Shown: positions 23,874-35,232, counted from the stretch's first letter. The stretch: DNA of 64,000 nucleotides from Perognathus longimembris pacificus (GCF_023159225.1 NC_063171.1:5437501-5501500), one strand, 5' to 3'. The notes: generated by a model from the sequence alone, not told the origin. Translations and numbers: made by a program.

Positions 23874-25154
23874 TTGAGGTCGAGAGATTCGCAGCGCAAT
23901 GCTTTCCCCTCCAGTCTTCATCCAACTTCAGCCAGGGTGTCAAATCTGTGGCCAGCAGCTTCCAGGAAGGGTCCCCGGAGAAGCCCCTGTGTTTGGGGTG
24001 CTGGGGACGCGGGGCGGAGGCGGGTCTCCACGCTGTTCCCGACCCTCCGTTTTACACACGCGGGAAGAGAGGACTTGCTGCGAACTCCAGCAAGGTTTCC
24101 CGGTGGCGGGGATGACGGAGGAGGGAGAGAAACCGGAGCTGGGGCGCCGGGATGCGTGCAGTTGCTGCAGCTGCTCCGCCCGGACTGGGAGCTGGGAGGG
24201 GAAGGTGTGGGGTGTCTCTTGGCGGGGCTCGCAGCCCCCAGTGTAGCCCGCTGGATTTCCCTCCTGAAGCGCTGCCCGGAGTGACCCCGCCAAGGGCACG
24301 GTGACAAAGTTAGTCCCTGGCAGGGCTGGACAAAGCGGTGGCCGGACCCGGGCTTATTGTGAACTCCTCACCAAAGTATCCGGGTGCGAAGCCCTCTACA
24401 GATATCTCGGGGATGCAGCCAGCGCTGGAGCAACGGACTCGAGAGGACAGGAGCCCCCGTGATGCGGGGGCCACTGGGGGGCGGCGCAGATGTGGGGCGC
24501 AGGAGGAGGGGCGAACCAGCCGGGGCAGCGGTGGCGAGGTAGCCGAGAACAGGGGCTGGGGAGTGAGCGCTCCAGAGGCGGGGCCAAGAGGAGACCCGAG
24601 GACACCCAGGGCCCCGGCCCGCGGTGAGGCCTGCTGGCCATTTCTTGGGAAATGGCTCCCTCTGCCGATCGCCGACGAGGCCCCGGGAGACCGCGGCGCA
24701 GAACTGTTGGCGTGAACTGGCCACGGGCTCCCCGAAGACTCCCTGCGCCCTGACCTTGCAGGAAGAGGCAAGCTCTCTGCCACGCGCATCTCCTTCCTCA
24801 CGCCGATTCCACTGCTCCCGGCGGCCCACGTCCCTTCGCCATCATCTGCACTGTCCCCATCGTCTGCTCCGTCCCCGCTCGTCCTAGAAAAAGTTTCTAT
24901 GCGTCCTTGCCTTCGGGGACAGCAACTCGCTCTCGATGCGGACTCCAAAGCACGCTCCCGGTGACTTCACGACGGCGAGGAAGACAGCCATGCGCTCTGT
25001 CTGAACGAGGATGCGTGGGGGGAAGCCCCTCGCCACCCCCGCTGCGCTGCCCCCTGGAAGCTCCGGAATAGGAAAGCACTGGCTTGTCAGCGGGGTGGCC
25101 AGTCCATTGGGTTCTGCAGGGCTCTGGTCACAGCACCGCTGCTCATCTGCAAGG

Positions 25155-25215
25155 GATGCCCAGCACAGGCAGCCCAGCACAGCTACAGGCAGCCCAGCAC
25201 AGGCAGTCCAGCCAG
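25155..25215. repeat. Short minisatellite, AGCACAGGCAGCCC-type units
   Basis: The motif CCCAGCACAG(GCAG/CTACAGGCAG) is repeated about three times at the right edge of the CpG island. Confidence 0.7.
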
Positions 25216-25593
25216 CCACAAGCAGCCACACAGAGCCGGTGGCAGGGCCAGGCAAGATGGCCCTTCTGTGCCCTTGCTCGAAGTGGGTGCCTGATCACAG
25301 CTAAGCCCAGACCTGGCCAAGAATTTGAACTTCGGTCCTAGCAGCAACAAACAAATAGACAAACAAAAACAAGAAAAAACAACCCATCGGATTGTTCTTT
25401 GTGGATGTTTCCCAAATACTCTAGGCATTTTCTTAGACCACTTATTCTCTTATTCTGGATGCTATCTTGTTATGTTGTGGGAAATATGCTACTCTACTTC
25501 CTCCAAATAATTCAATCAGCTTTATTGAGAGATAACTCAAATTTAGTATATGATTGCAGTCAACTGAAGTGTTCTGTGAGATGAGGTCTGAGT

Positions 25594-25645
25594 TTTTGTT
25601 TTGTGCTGGTACTAGGGCTTGAACTCAGGACCTCACACTCTTGGT
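25594..25645 (-). mobile_element. Short SINE tail fragment
   Basis: GTACTAGGGCTTGAACTCAGGACC is the minus-strand end of the tRNA-like SINE tail. Confidence 0.5.
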
Positions 25646-25649
25646 TTTT

Positions 25650-26080
25650 CTACCTTTCCTTGTTAGTTGATTAAATTAATCTTCTTTGAAACATTTTTTA
25701 TCTTACTGTTATGAAGTGGCTGCATAAAAGGGTTACAATTCCCTAAGTCAGGTTATAAGTACAATACTTCACAATGTTATCCCATTCTCTGTTCCCCCTC
25801 CTTACCCACAAGTTCCATAGTTTTTTGTTTTGTTTTTTTTTTTTTCAGTGGTGGGGCTTGAACTCTTCAGTTCAAGGCTAGTGCTCTACCACTTGAGCCT
25901 CAGTGCCACTTGAAGCTTTTCCTGTTTATGTGGTACTGAGGAATCAAACCCAGGGCTTCATGCATACTAACTAGGCAAGCATTCTACCATTAAGCCACAT
26001 TCCCAGCCCTGCATAGTTCATTTTTTTTACATAATGTATATTGAGTACAAGAGCATTTGCTCACCCTTTAAAGCCTACTT
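25650..26080 (-). mobile_element. L1 3'UTR fragment carrying a nested IDL-Geo
   Basis: The flanks of the IDL-Geo (25.68-25.82 and 26.01-26.08 kb) together match the 3'UTR pieces at 32.30-32.52 and 39.46-39.64 kb: GGGTTACA, CTAAGTCAGGT, AAGTACA, then TAGTTCATTTT. Confidence 0.55.
25816..26018 (-). mobile_element. IDL-Geo SINE, nested, 7-bp TSD
   Basis: Minus-strand dimer: GGTGGGGCTTGAACTC, CTCTACCACTTGAGCC, GAATCAAACCCAGGGC, CATTCCCAGCCC. CATAGTT flanks it at 25816-25822 and 26012-26018, inside the L1 3'UTR fragment. Confidence 0.8.
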
Positions 26081-26149
26081 GGTCAATGGGTATTGAACGT
26101 TTTATATATTGCCTCATTAAATTTGCTGAAATTTTGTTCAGAATTTTGG

Positions 26150-26335
26150 CCTATATGCAGGAGGAATATTGGTCTGTATTTTTATTTTCTTGTCATGGTT
26201 AAGAAAGAGATGGAGTGAATTTGATCAAAGAACATTACATGTGTGTAGATAAATATCACAATGAAACCTATTTGTACAATTGATTTCTGCTAACAAAAGA
26301 AGAAAACTTTTAAATAATGAAAGAACGACACCTGA
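26150..26335 (+). mobile_element. L1 3'UTR-like fragment
   Basis: GATCAAAGAACATTACATG, CAATGAAACCTATTTGTAC and TGATTTCTGCTAACAAAAG follow the 3'-end pattern also seen near 9.1 and 56.3 kb. Confidence 0.45.
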
Positions 26336-26525
26336 ACATCAGATTTTCTGCCCTTAAACATAGAAAAGCAATAAGGTAAGTTGATATTTTCCTAGTAATT
26401 TTATAGAACAATTTATTCAGCTCAATGAAATTCTACTTTTCCATGCAGTTCACATTTAAAAATTGTTTGAGATGTTGATGGAACAAATTCTTGTCTCATT
26501 GTGTTAGCTCAAAAAATGATAATGA

Positions 26526-26716
26526 TTTTTTTTTTTGCCAGTCCTGAGCCTTGAACTCAGGGCCTGAGTGCTGTCCCTGGCTTCTTTTTGCTCAAGGCTA
26601 GCACTCTGCCACTTGAGCCATAGAGCTACTTCTGGCCATTTTCTATATATGTGGTGCCGAGGAATCAAACCCAGGGCTTCAAGCACTCTTGCCACTAGGC
26701 CATATTCCCAGCCTGA
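26526..26716 (-). mobile_element. IDL-Geo SINE
   Basis: Minus-strand dimer with T-tract, CCAGTCCTGAGCCTTGAACTC, GCTAGCACTCTGCCACTTGAG, GAATCAAACCCAGGG and ATATTCCCAGCC. A roughly 15-bp deletion falls in the ID half. The TSD is unclear. Confidence 0.85.
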
Positions 26717-26936
26717 TATTTAAAATTTTAACAATCATAATTCCTTTGGGCAAATAGTTATTAAACAAGCAGCAGAAGTCAAAGCATATTCTAACATACT
26801 TTTTACTCTGTTTGTATTTGATCACACCCTGTAGCATGGTCATTCATTCAACCACTTAAAAAGCCTACAATTCTATCACACCCAGCTTTTTGTTTTCATC
26901 TGGTCCACAAGGATTTCATGGAATTTTTTTCTGTTA

Positions 26937-27177
26937 TAAATCCAGATATAGGGCTGGGAATATGGCCTAGTGGCAAGAGTGCTTGCCTCCTACACCTGAA
27001 GCTCTCGGTTCGATTCCCCAGCACCACATATATGGAAAACGGCCAGAAGGGGCGCTGTGGCTCAGGTAACAGAGTGCTAGCCTTGAGCGGGAAGAAGCCA
27101 GGGATGGTGCTCAGGCCCTGAGTCCAAGGCCCAGGACTGGCAATAAATAAATAAATAAATAAATAAATACAGATATA
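26937..27177 (+). mobile_element. IDL-Geo SINE with (AAAT)n tail and TSD
   Basis: Well-preserved dimer with intact box A (TGGCCTAGTGGC) and box B (GGTTCGATTCC). The A-tail has expanded to (AAAT)n at 27144-27168. TAAATNCAGATATA flanks it (core CAGATATA at 26943-26950 and 27170-27177). The body is 26951 to about 27163. Confidence 0.92.
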
Positions 27178-27384
27178 TTTTAACTTATTTATCTGTCTAT
27201 TAGTATTTCTAATAAAGGCAATCTAATTGGCCTATTTCTACCCTTTTGCAAACAAGATGAGCTTCTACCTATTACTTTTCTTAGTGCTTTCAAACCATTT
27301 TAAGACTATAATTTAAATGCTTATTTAGTTATAATAAACCAGGATTCACAGAATTTACTTTCTTCACATTTACAAAAGAATAGG

Positions 27385-27520
27385 AAGGAGCACTATGATT
27401 GTTACTGTTTTTGGTATAACGGTACGAGGAAAAAAGACTCAGAAAGATCAATTAGCATCCATGATTACAAACCTGGCAAGAGGCAGAGGTGGGACTGACC
27501 CAGGTCTGACTTCAAAGCTT
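27385..27520 (+). mobile_element. MIR fragment
   Basis: A decayed MIR pattern: ATAACGGTACGAGGAAAAAAG, ACTCAGAAAGATCAATTAGC, GGCAAGAGGCAGAGGTGGGAC and GACCCAGGTCTGACT. These correspond to the conserved MIR stretch around 'gaaactgaggcacagag...gctgggattcgaaccc'. Confidence 0.6.
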
Positions 27521-28030
27521 ACTGTCTCTACAACTTCCCTGCCTTTGAACTTTGGTCTTCTGTTTGCCAAGCATGGTTCCTCAAAGTTCACCAAAGCATT
27601 ATATTTAAAAAATATTTTCCCAAAAGACTTGAGAATCTGTGAATTTTTGTTTTTTGTTGACTCCCTACTCAGGAGACCTAGATCTCTTGGGTAAACACAC
27701 CTTCATGACTTCCTACAAGTGCAATCATCTTTGGGCAAACTTGTGTGATTGGAAAAGTAGACTTTCTGAGCTGTAAGTGTCCTCTCAAACATCTTCATTT
27801 CACCTCCTTCCTCTGCTTAAAATTTTTATGTCCCCTTCTCAAAGCTGATGCCTGTCTGTTTGGGTTTTTTTTTTTAAGACACTGGAAAAAAGGAGAGGGG
27901 AAAGAGCAATGGGTAGGGAAACCACAGTCGCATCACTTGACCCTGTGCTAAGAGTTAGAGAAAATGTTCTCTTTTTAATGTCATTAGAGATGTGAGAGTT
28001 GTGGTTTTCTTTCCTTTTCTTTTTTTCTTT
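27521..28030. other. No gene recognised
   Basis: A 99-codon plus-strand frame starts inside the MIR (27395-27694) and has no known domain. Confidence 0.4.
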
Positions 28031-28352
28031 TAGCTGATCCAGTGGTGGGGTTTGAATTCATAGCTTGACATTTACTAAGCAAGTGCTCCACAACCAAGCC
28101 AGTCAGCCAATCCCTTTGTTGCACTATTATTTTTGAGATTCTACAATGTCTCCCTTTCTGCCAAGGTAGGCCTAACTTCTGTGTGGGCTTTCCTTTGGTA
28201 TTGAGATAATTGCATGCATTCAATATCTGTACCCAGACATTGGTTGAGATGAAGACTAGGAGACTTGTGAGCTTTTATGCTCAGGATGGCCTCAAATCTC
28301 TGATTCCCAAGTAGTTAGGACTACAAGTTTGAATCACCAAGCCAAATTCTGG
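28031..28352 (-). mobile_element. Two diverged SINE fragments (tRNA-like, then B1-like)
   Basis: 28.03-28.12 kb reads as the minus strand of a tRNA-like SINE (GGTGGGGTTTGAATTCATAGC). 28.22-28.35 kb is B1-like antisense (GGATGGCCTCAAATCTCTGATT, AAGTAGTTAGGACTACA). Together they may be one decayed composite SINE with an insertion. Confidence 0.5.
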
Positions 28353-30180
28353 TACTCTTATTTTTCTTAAGGCAACAACAAGATTTCAAAACCCAGCTGT
28401 TTATTTTACCTAGCTCAGTTTTTAAAATTAATACAATAAGAAGTACATTTATCAGGATGAATGTCTTATGTTTATATGTACATGATTAGAATAAGTTTTA
28501 AGAAACAGTGCTTACTATTTACTATATACTGTGATGCCTTGTGCACCAGTGTATTTTACATTTTACTGTGCAAGTTAATCAGGTAGGGATTTTGTTAAAT
28601 ACGCATGTCTGATTGAGTATCTAGGGATTTGTATTCAGCAAACTGGCACTCCATTGCTTCTGTTCCTGGGACTGAACCTTGAGGAGCAAACTTCTGTTTT
28701 GCTTTATTTTATTGAAGTGTTAAATTACTCTTATGCATGCGGACTGGCAGTTTGTAAAAACATTGCCAGTGAGCATTCTGGGCAGTTCTGGAGCTGACAG
28801 CATGCCTATCTGGGATATTTTTGCAAAAGTTGATTTCCAGACACCAAGGCCAAAAGGATGATAGAGGAATGTGAAGGGCAGGCTGGCACTGCTGTTTTAA
28901 AGGGCAACATTTGACATAAAGATGAATTGATTACAATTTGGGATAAACTTAAGCATTCTGCATAGTGAGGATTCCCACAACTGTGTGTGTAAAGTTTTCA
29001 GGAGATAATTGAAGATGACTTGACAATGATATCGTATATATAATTTAAAAGCACCTGTGGTGTCCTCTCCTTTGGTCTGCAATACAAATACTTTCTGTGT
29101 CAGTCAGAGTTCTTGTTTTCAAGTGACAGAGGCCAACTCTGTCTGCTCTCATAAAAACAAAACCAGGTGAGGTTTGGGAAGGGTCCTTGAAGGGTGGGCA
29201 GCTGTGGAACCAAATTTAACACTGAGAAAGAACCCCTTTAGGACAGGGAAGGAGGAATCACAGTCATGGCCTTGAGCTGCAGGATCCTGGTCAGTCTGCC
29301 CTCGGTGAGATGAATGAACTTGAGTCCTTTCTTCCATCACATTCTCAAGATCAAAGTCACAGGAGAGAGCAACCATTAGTCTGAACTTGGGTTTCATATT
29401 CCCTCATGGCCATTTGGAAAACACAAAGATTGTAGCCCTTCAATTTCCACAGTGAGGCAATGCCTGCTATAACAATTTCCCACAGAGTATACAAAATATG
29501 GGGATGAAATGCCACAAAGTAAGTAAGGGAGGCACTGGGCAGAGGAAATGGATGGTAAGCTATAGATCATCTGTATTGCACAAAGCCCTGGACTGTGACT
29601 ATTGGACTGGGAGTGAGCCAGGGCTCTTATTGTAAGTATAACAAGGTGGTGAATAGGAATTGCCAGTTCTGTGGGAACCATGGCTGTTGTGTCAGAGCCA
29701 AGAAGACTCAATGGCCCATATTCTAAGAGTGGATCCAAATGCAACCCTGGAAGACTACATCAAAACCCAGCTCTGAGAGCAGAAGCAGGCACTAACAACT
29801 TTCTGCCCTAGCCTCCATTTCTTCCTTCCCTCCTGCCATGGCAAGCTAATTAATGATGGAGGGAAGCAAGGGAACAATCACAGAGAGGAGTGTGAGCAAG
29901 AGGGGAAAGCTGACATCTCCATCTCTGGTTGACTTCTGCTCATGGAGAGCAGCAGATTTTTTTCTTAGCATTTGAACAGGAGGAAAGTGACTAGAAACAG
30001 ATGAGAGAAGCTCCTATTCTCATTGTTTGGTGAAGCAAGAGCCTGAGCTTTCATAGGGCAAAATGGACACCCCTGGAAGTATCTGGCCTTCATCCATCTT
30101 GTTCCTATTGCTACATCTGAGAGGCTAGCCTGCCAGTAGAGGACACAGCCAAAGGGCAGGAGCTGAAAGGGCAGGGACAG
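28353..30180. other. No gene recognised
   Basis: About 1.8 kb. A 116-codon minus-strand frame (29394-29744) is the longest. No repeat or domain identified. Confidence 0.4.
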
Positions 30181-31480
30181 ATGAACTCAGGCTGTGGTGT
30201 GACACTGGTATCAAAGGCCCAGGCAACTGGGCCCCTGAAGGACTTTCTGGAAAGCCCAGCCAATTATGCCACTCTGCTGACTCCAGACAGCTCAGACAAT
30301 GAAGTTGACCAACCAGTGTGGACCATAGCAGCCAAGTGTGTGTCCCTGTCTTTGCCCCGTCCTCCTCCAGATTTTATCACTCTGCAAGAAAGAAAACATA
30401 CCAGTTCAATAGGTAAAAGAAGAGAAGGAAGTGAAGATGAAAAAAAGACAAGAAGGTGGGAAAGAGAGGAGAGGAAGGAGAAGGAGCAGGAAGCAGAAGA
30501 GGAGGAGGAGGGAGAGAAAGAAGGAGAAGGAGGAAGAAGGGGAAGGCGTGGGGAGGAGGGGGAGAGGAAGAGGAGGAGAAATGCAAGCACTCACAATTCC
30601 TCAGGACAAGGACAAGGCTATTGGCTAAAGCTGGAGCAGGACGAGAGGGAAATGGAAATGGATGAGATCCAAGCTGCACTTAGATCCAACTGGCATTGGC
30701 AGTAGAGTCAGAAATGCTGCAGGAGACTCCCCAAATGCTATGAAGGTGCAGAAAACAGCTCCACATCAAATCATGCCTGAAAACCATTGTAGAGAAATAA
30801 AAGGTCATCAGGTTCGCGTCCACTGAGTCAGCTCTCCAAGAAACTGGCTCCACTGCAAAGGAAACTGACTTCCAGTAGTTTAAGCAATAAAAACAATTCA
30901 CCGAGAAGCCACTGGGAGTTCAGTGTGACTTCAGGAAAACGGAAGGTCTAGGACAGGATGGAGCACAGGAACATAGTAATGGTCTGCACTCAGAGCTGAA
31001 TCAGTCCTTGGAACTGGTGCACCGCACCATCAGCACCTCCAGCCTGGATGCTGAGCCATGCTTCTTCACCTCCACTGCCTACCATCTGAATCCAAAGTCC
31101 ATGGTAGGTATGCCAGACTGAGCAAGCCTCTGGCACACACCAAAGGTCCAGGTGCAATGCAAGCTCTTGTTCTGTTTTGCTTCTTTCCTGTGAGGAAGGC
31201 TCTGCCATTCATCAAGTCTCAGGAGCCATGGGGAAGACTAGAAGCCAGTGCTCAGTACAAATCATGTCTCTCTCAGCAAAATTAGAAAAGCCTTTCCTTT
31301 CTCTAGTGTCTACAGACCACTGTCAGGATGAAGGACTGGCAAAGCATACGTGGTTTGCAGGCCCCAGATCCTTCTCTGCTGAGAGCCTGGGCTCAGGGCA
31401 CACACTGAACCACTATCTGCACAGCTCTGTTAATGGTGGGAACCATTTTCAAACCCATATGAGCAGCAGCTGGAGATAGC
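30181..31480 (+). pseudogene. Possible degenerate protein-coding remnant, unrecognised
   Basis: Protein-like reading continues through several pieces in shifting frames. A 174-codon frame at 30181-30705 is inflated by a purine tract. A coding-looking stretch at 30.71-31.10 kb needs a frameshift near 30.81 and has stops near 30.88; it includes the reading LELVHRTISTSSLDAEPCFF. A 100-codon frame lies at 31177-31479. Composition away from the purine tract is richer in S/T/E/H than random A/T-rich frames. No introns are evident, so a processed pseudogene is one option; chance is the other. I do not recognise the parent protein. Confidence 0.22.
30412..30595. repeat. Polypurine (GGA/GAA)n tract
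   Basis: About 180 bp nearly free of pyrimidines on the plus strand, with AGGAGGAGGA and GAAGGAGAAGG motifs. It is responsible for the Glu/Arg/Lys-rich frame on plus and the Ser/Pro/Phe-rich frames on minus. Confidence 0.9.
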
Positions 31481-31564
31481 AGAGCAGGGCTGGAGGTACA
31501 CTTCCAGAAGACAGATGAGCAGATAGCTTGATGAAGATCAAGGGAGTAATGCCGGTCTTTCTAA

Positions 31565-31692
31565 ACAGAGAGCCAGCCATGGCAGTGTGTACCTGCAATC
31601 TCAGCACTTGTGAGGCTGAAGCACGAGGCTCAGAAGCTGGAGGCCAGCCTAGCCAGGAAGAGTTTGTCTCAGAAAACAAAAGCAAAAAGTAG
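31565..31692 (+). mobile_element. B1 SINE, monomeric
   Basis: 7SL-derived layout: GCCATGGCAGTGTGTACCTG, CAATCTCAGCACTTGTGAGGC, GGAGGCCAGCCTAGCC, and GTCTCAGAAAACAAAAGC as the A-rich end. Confidence 0.75.
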
Positions 31693-31899
31693 TCAAAACA
31701 AGAGAACAAACGTAGGCAAAAATTGGACTGTCACATAATGTAAAACTGCACCACCATGGTGAGGTGGCCCCACCTCTGTGTCTTGGGGGAATTTGGCATC
31801 TATGGTACTGATGAGGGGACATAGTTAAATTAGTAATGGTTGATGGATGTAGAACATTAAGATTTATGTCAACTCTCTTCCTGGTTTAAGAAACAATTT

Positions 31900-32137
31900 C
31901 CAACTTGGCACCAGCAGCTCACATCTGTACTCCTAGCTACTCAGGAGGCTGAGACCTGAGGATCATGATTTGAAGCTAGCCCTGGAAGGAAAGTCTATGA
32001 GTCTCTTATCTCCAATCAACTAACAGAAGTGAAGCTATAAGTCAAGTGGCAAAGCACTAGTCCTGAGCAAAAAGAGCTAAGGAATAGTGCCCAGGTTCTG
32101 AGTTCCCCAGGACAGGTGTGCGCGCGCACAGACACAG

Positions 32138-32168
<31 letters not shown>
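31900..32168 (+). mobile_element. B1-headed composite SINE ending in (CA)n
   Basis: Head AGCAGCTCACATCTGTACTCC and ACTCAGGAGGCTGAGACCTG, linker ATCTCCAATCAACTAAC, tail AAGTCAAGTGGCAAAGCAC and TTCTGAGTTCCCCAGGAC, then GCGCGCGCACAGA and (CA)n. Confidence 0.82.
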
Positions 32169-32170
<2 letters not shown>

Positions 32171-32294
32171 CCGTGTTTAACAAAAATAAAATCTATGAGA
32201 ATATTTTTCTATTTTCTTATTAAAATTAACATTCCTATATCCCCAATTATTACATAAATTTAGCCAAGAGTTTGTGGAATAAAAAATTGGACAT

Positions 32295-32545
32295 TATTTT
32301 TTAATTGTTATTATAAAGGTGATATACAGAGAAGTTACAGTTACATAAGTCAGGTACTAAGTACATTTCTTTTTGAAGTGTCACCTCTTCCTTTGTTTTC
32401 TCCCAGTTTTTCCCTCTCTACCCCCCAAAGTTGTATAGTTCATTTTCAACATAGTGTCTAGTGTGTATCACTACTGCTTTTGTTCACTCTTTGTCCCACC
32501 ATTTCTGTGCCTCCCCTACCCTTCCCAAAACAGAAACATTTACAT
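32295..32545 (-). mobile_element. L1 3'UTR fragment
   Basis: Antisense copy of the same 3'UTR seen at 39.46-39.64 kb: AGAGAAGTTACAGTTACATAAG, GTCAGGTACTAAGTAC, CTTCCTTTGTTTTCTCCCAG and TATAGTTCATTTTCAACA. Confidence 0.6.
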
Positions 32546-33074
32546 ATAAGACAAAAGGTATAGAAAACAAAATCAGTGACAAAGGATCCGCATCGGCACT
32601 ACCCATTTAGAAGTGAACACTACTAAGTTGCTATTTTCATTCTTAAAATAACAGAAAGAGGAAAAACAAGCTGACTGATCTGTATTTGATGTGACTAATT
32701 GGGGTGTAGATTTAACTTGTTTACATGATGTGTCCACACCCCACCCTGCTTCCAATCAATTCTATGGAGAGTATATTACATAATCAATGCTTTAGGGTTG
32801 GTTGGGAATAGACATTCTGTCTGCAGTTTCTGTAGTGGCATACAGGCTGAAATCTAGTTGGCGAGGGCTAAGGACAGAATAGATGAAACAGCTGGATAAA
32901 GTGAGGAAAGCAAAATTTGGCAGAAGGAAAGCTGTGCTTCCCTTTTCACATAAGGGCATTGAATATAAGGCCTTGGCTTTTCTTCAAACATGCCAGACTT
33001 AATTCCACCTCAGAGCCATTGCTCTTCACTGCCTGGAAGCTTTGGCCTGCTGCCTAACGTGCTGCATGGCTAAA
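32546..33074. other. No gene recognised
   Basis: No repeat or exon supported. Confidence 0.4.
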
Positions 33075-33450
33075 GTATTGTGTTTATTTTCTGTCGCTGT
33101 AATAAAATACCTGAGGTAAATCAACTTAAAGGAATAGGGAGTTGCTTTGGCTCACAGTGGCAGAGGTTCAGAGTTTCAGGGCCCATGGCCACAGGGCTGC
33201 ATTGTTTGTGGGCGGTGACAGAGCCACGTGTGGAGCAGAGCTCTCACTTCCTGGTAGCTGGGAGGCAGAGGGAGGCTGCTGCTACAGCTTGCCTCCCCAG
33301 CCCATCAATGTCAGCATTAGCAAATGGATTGAGCCTACAAGAAACCAGAGCCTTCATGTTCCAGTCACTTCCCAAAGACTTCTGCTCTGAACACTGCTGC
33401 ATGGGGGACCACAGCTTCAAAACAGAAGCTTTGGGGGTACATAGGTACAA
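33075..33450 (-). mobile_element. MaLR-type LTR (antisense)
   Basis: On plus the start reads as the complement of a MaLR (MST/THE1-like) LTR 3' end: GTCGCTGTAATAAAATACCTG, then GGCTCACAGTGGCAG and a run of G/C-rich LTR body. No gag/pol-like sequence is attached. The subfamily is not determined. Confidence 0.5.
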
Positions 33451-34494
33451 GCCCTGGTGTTTTATTTTCTTAGTGATCCCTTCTTTTCTGTACTGCAGCT
33501 GACCGTCATTTCCCCAGATACCCAGTCTCTTTCTCCAGGCTCATTGTCTTTTTTGAAAACATATTTTTCACCATCTAATGTCCTATATGAATTATCTATT
33601 CATTGTGCATATTGTTTGGTTTCTGTCTTCCTCCAGCAGAGCATAAGCTTCTCAAAGGCAAAGATCTCTTTCTGTTTAGTTTAGCTCCTCATCACAGGCA
33701 CCCATAGGGCCCGGGTACCTAGTAATTCTCTAATAGAACCAACAGATTTTAAGCAGAAGTTTTATCACTCCATAGAGGATTTTTACTTTCCACTTGGAAG
33801 TGATCTTTTCTAAGTAGGAAATTATTTTTAAAAGAGTCTCCGAACATGATTTTTTAAAAATTCATTTAATACATGTTCCCAAAACACACAGTTGGCCAAA
33901 CACAGCTCTCAGTAGGCTCAAGTTTATCCCTCTGATTCTAATCCCTACCTTACTCCAGCTAGAAGAGCAAAGAAAGGGAGGAGGTGCTGCAGATAGAGGA
34001 GTAATTAATTAGGGTGGTAACGTTTCTGGAACTCCAGGGAATTTCTGTCAACCTGCTAGCATTATCCTCTGCAATAAGAGCAATGTGCCCAAAATTCTCT
34101 ACCTTCCAAGTTTTTCCTTGCACACCTATACATTCATTTACATTACTGTCTACATGTCCTGAAATATTGTTCACAATAACATGACAACAGACTCTTTAAT
34201 TGAAATAACAGGCTTTGAGCCTTCTTCATGGCAGGCTGGGATGCTGGAATGGCCACTGGGGAAAACAAGGACACTAAGCAGGACAAGGTTTCCCAGGCTG
34301 CCTAGGCTGCCTCACCCCACCCCATTAGTTAGGCAGCTCTGGGGGATCCGATGAGATCAGGAAGTTTATTCTTACCAAGAAGTGGGCAAAACCAATTCTC
34401 CATGACAAACATGGTTTACAACTTCAAATGTTTCCTTCACCCAATCATCTTACATGATTTTATATAGGTTCAATCTTTCAAGCCAACAATGCCT
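33451..34494. other. No gene recognised
   Basis: About 1 kb of non-coding-looking DNA without recognised repeats. Confidence 0.4.
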
Positions 34495-34855
34495 TAGTTT
34501 TGGGGGGTTTTTTGAAACTAAGGTTTGAATTCAGGGTCATGTGTTTGCTGAGCAGGCACTCTACCACTTGAGCTATGCTCCCAGCCTTTTGGTTTTTGGG
34601 TTTCATTTTTGTCTTTAGTTAATTTTCAGATAGGTTCTTGTGTTCTCACCTGGCTTAACTTGAACTGCCATCCTCTTATTTAAACTTTCCAAGTAACTTA
34701 CATGGCAGGCATACAGCTTCATACCTAGTTTTATTAAGTAAGGTAGGGTCTCACTAATATTTTTGCCCAGATTGATCTCCAACTATGATCCTCTTAATCT
34801 TCTGCTTACTTTTAGCTAGGGTTATAGGCTTGAGCCACCATGCCCTCCCACCTTA
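34495..34855 (-). mobile_element. Composite SINE plus adjoining B1-like fragment, diverged
   Basis: 34.50-34.73 kb carries the minus-strand composite (AGGTTTGAATTCAGGGTC, CTCTACCACTTGAGC, TTAGTTAATTTTCAG). 34.74-34.85 kb is a second B1-like antisense end (GGTAGGGTCTCACTAAT, TTATAGGCTTGAGCCACCATG). Confidence 0.6.
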
Positions 34856-35082
34856 TGAATTAAAAAAATAAACATGAATACTTTCCTATTAGAAAATTGT
34901 CTACTGACAACCACTGTACTTTATAAAATTTTCTCTCATCTTTATCTTGCAGAGGTGGGAAGCTTGACAACTCTATTTCTCTGATGCCCTAACATCTGTC
35001 TTACAAACAAGCTCACATGTTTGATAGACAACTGATAACAGAGCTCATTCTTCTTTCTCTGGCAGCAGTAGAAAAATGCAAT

Positions 35083-35152
35083 GTGGGTCCCAGATGTAAC
35101 TCAGCTGTAGCTCAAGCCCTAAGTTCAAGTCCCAGGACTGGCAAAAAAAAAA
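35083..35152 (+). mobile_element. Short tRNA-like SINE (Geo-type end)
   Basis: CCAGATGTAACTCAGCTGTAGC, CTAAGTTCAAGTCCCAGGAC, TGGC and an A-tail. Only a short element of about 65 bp is present. Confidence 0.6.
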
Positions 35153-35232
35153 TCTTTGTTTGTGAAAATTTTTTCTAAGTAGATGCCAAAGCCAAAATTC
35201 ATTTTAAAATGTAAATTCTTCAAATCATCTTT

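Larger units (their letters stand above)
23690..25310. promoter_or_regulatory. CpG island / probable promoter and first-exon region
   Basis: About 1.6 kb is strikingly G+C- and CpG-rich against an A/T-rich window. It has GC-box cores such as GGGGCGGAGGCGG near 24010 and GAGGCGGGGCC near 24575. No TATA box is obvious, as usual for CpG-island promoters. It is free of SINEs and L1. Frames of up to 212 codons occur on both strands (for example minus 24310-24948), as expected from GC-rich DNA, and none has a recognisable domain. A strong minus-strand splice donor lies at the left edge, so transcription toward lower coordinates with a largely non-coding first exon is the favoured reading; bidirectional activity is possible. 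The gene is not identified. An orphan CpG island with no gene is the alternative. Confidence 0.65.

Noticed and set aside
24310..24948. 212-codon open frame in the CpG island as a gene
   Set aside because: G+C-rich DNA yields long frames on both strands here. No domain, no consistent start context, and overlapping frames of similar length argue against it.
30181..30705. 174-codon frame as an intact Glu/Lys-rich protein
   Set aside because: Much of its length is the polypurine tract; only a degenerate remnant is considered.
34955..35060. Possible exon from short open frames
   Set aside because: No splice-site pair, no domain and no frame bias.
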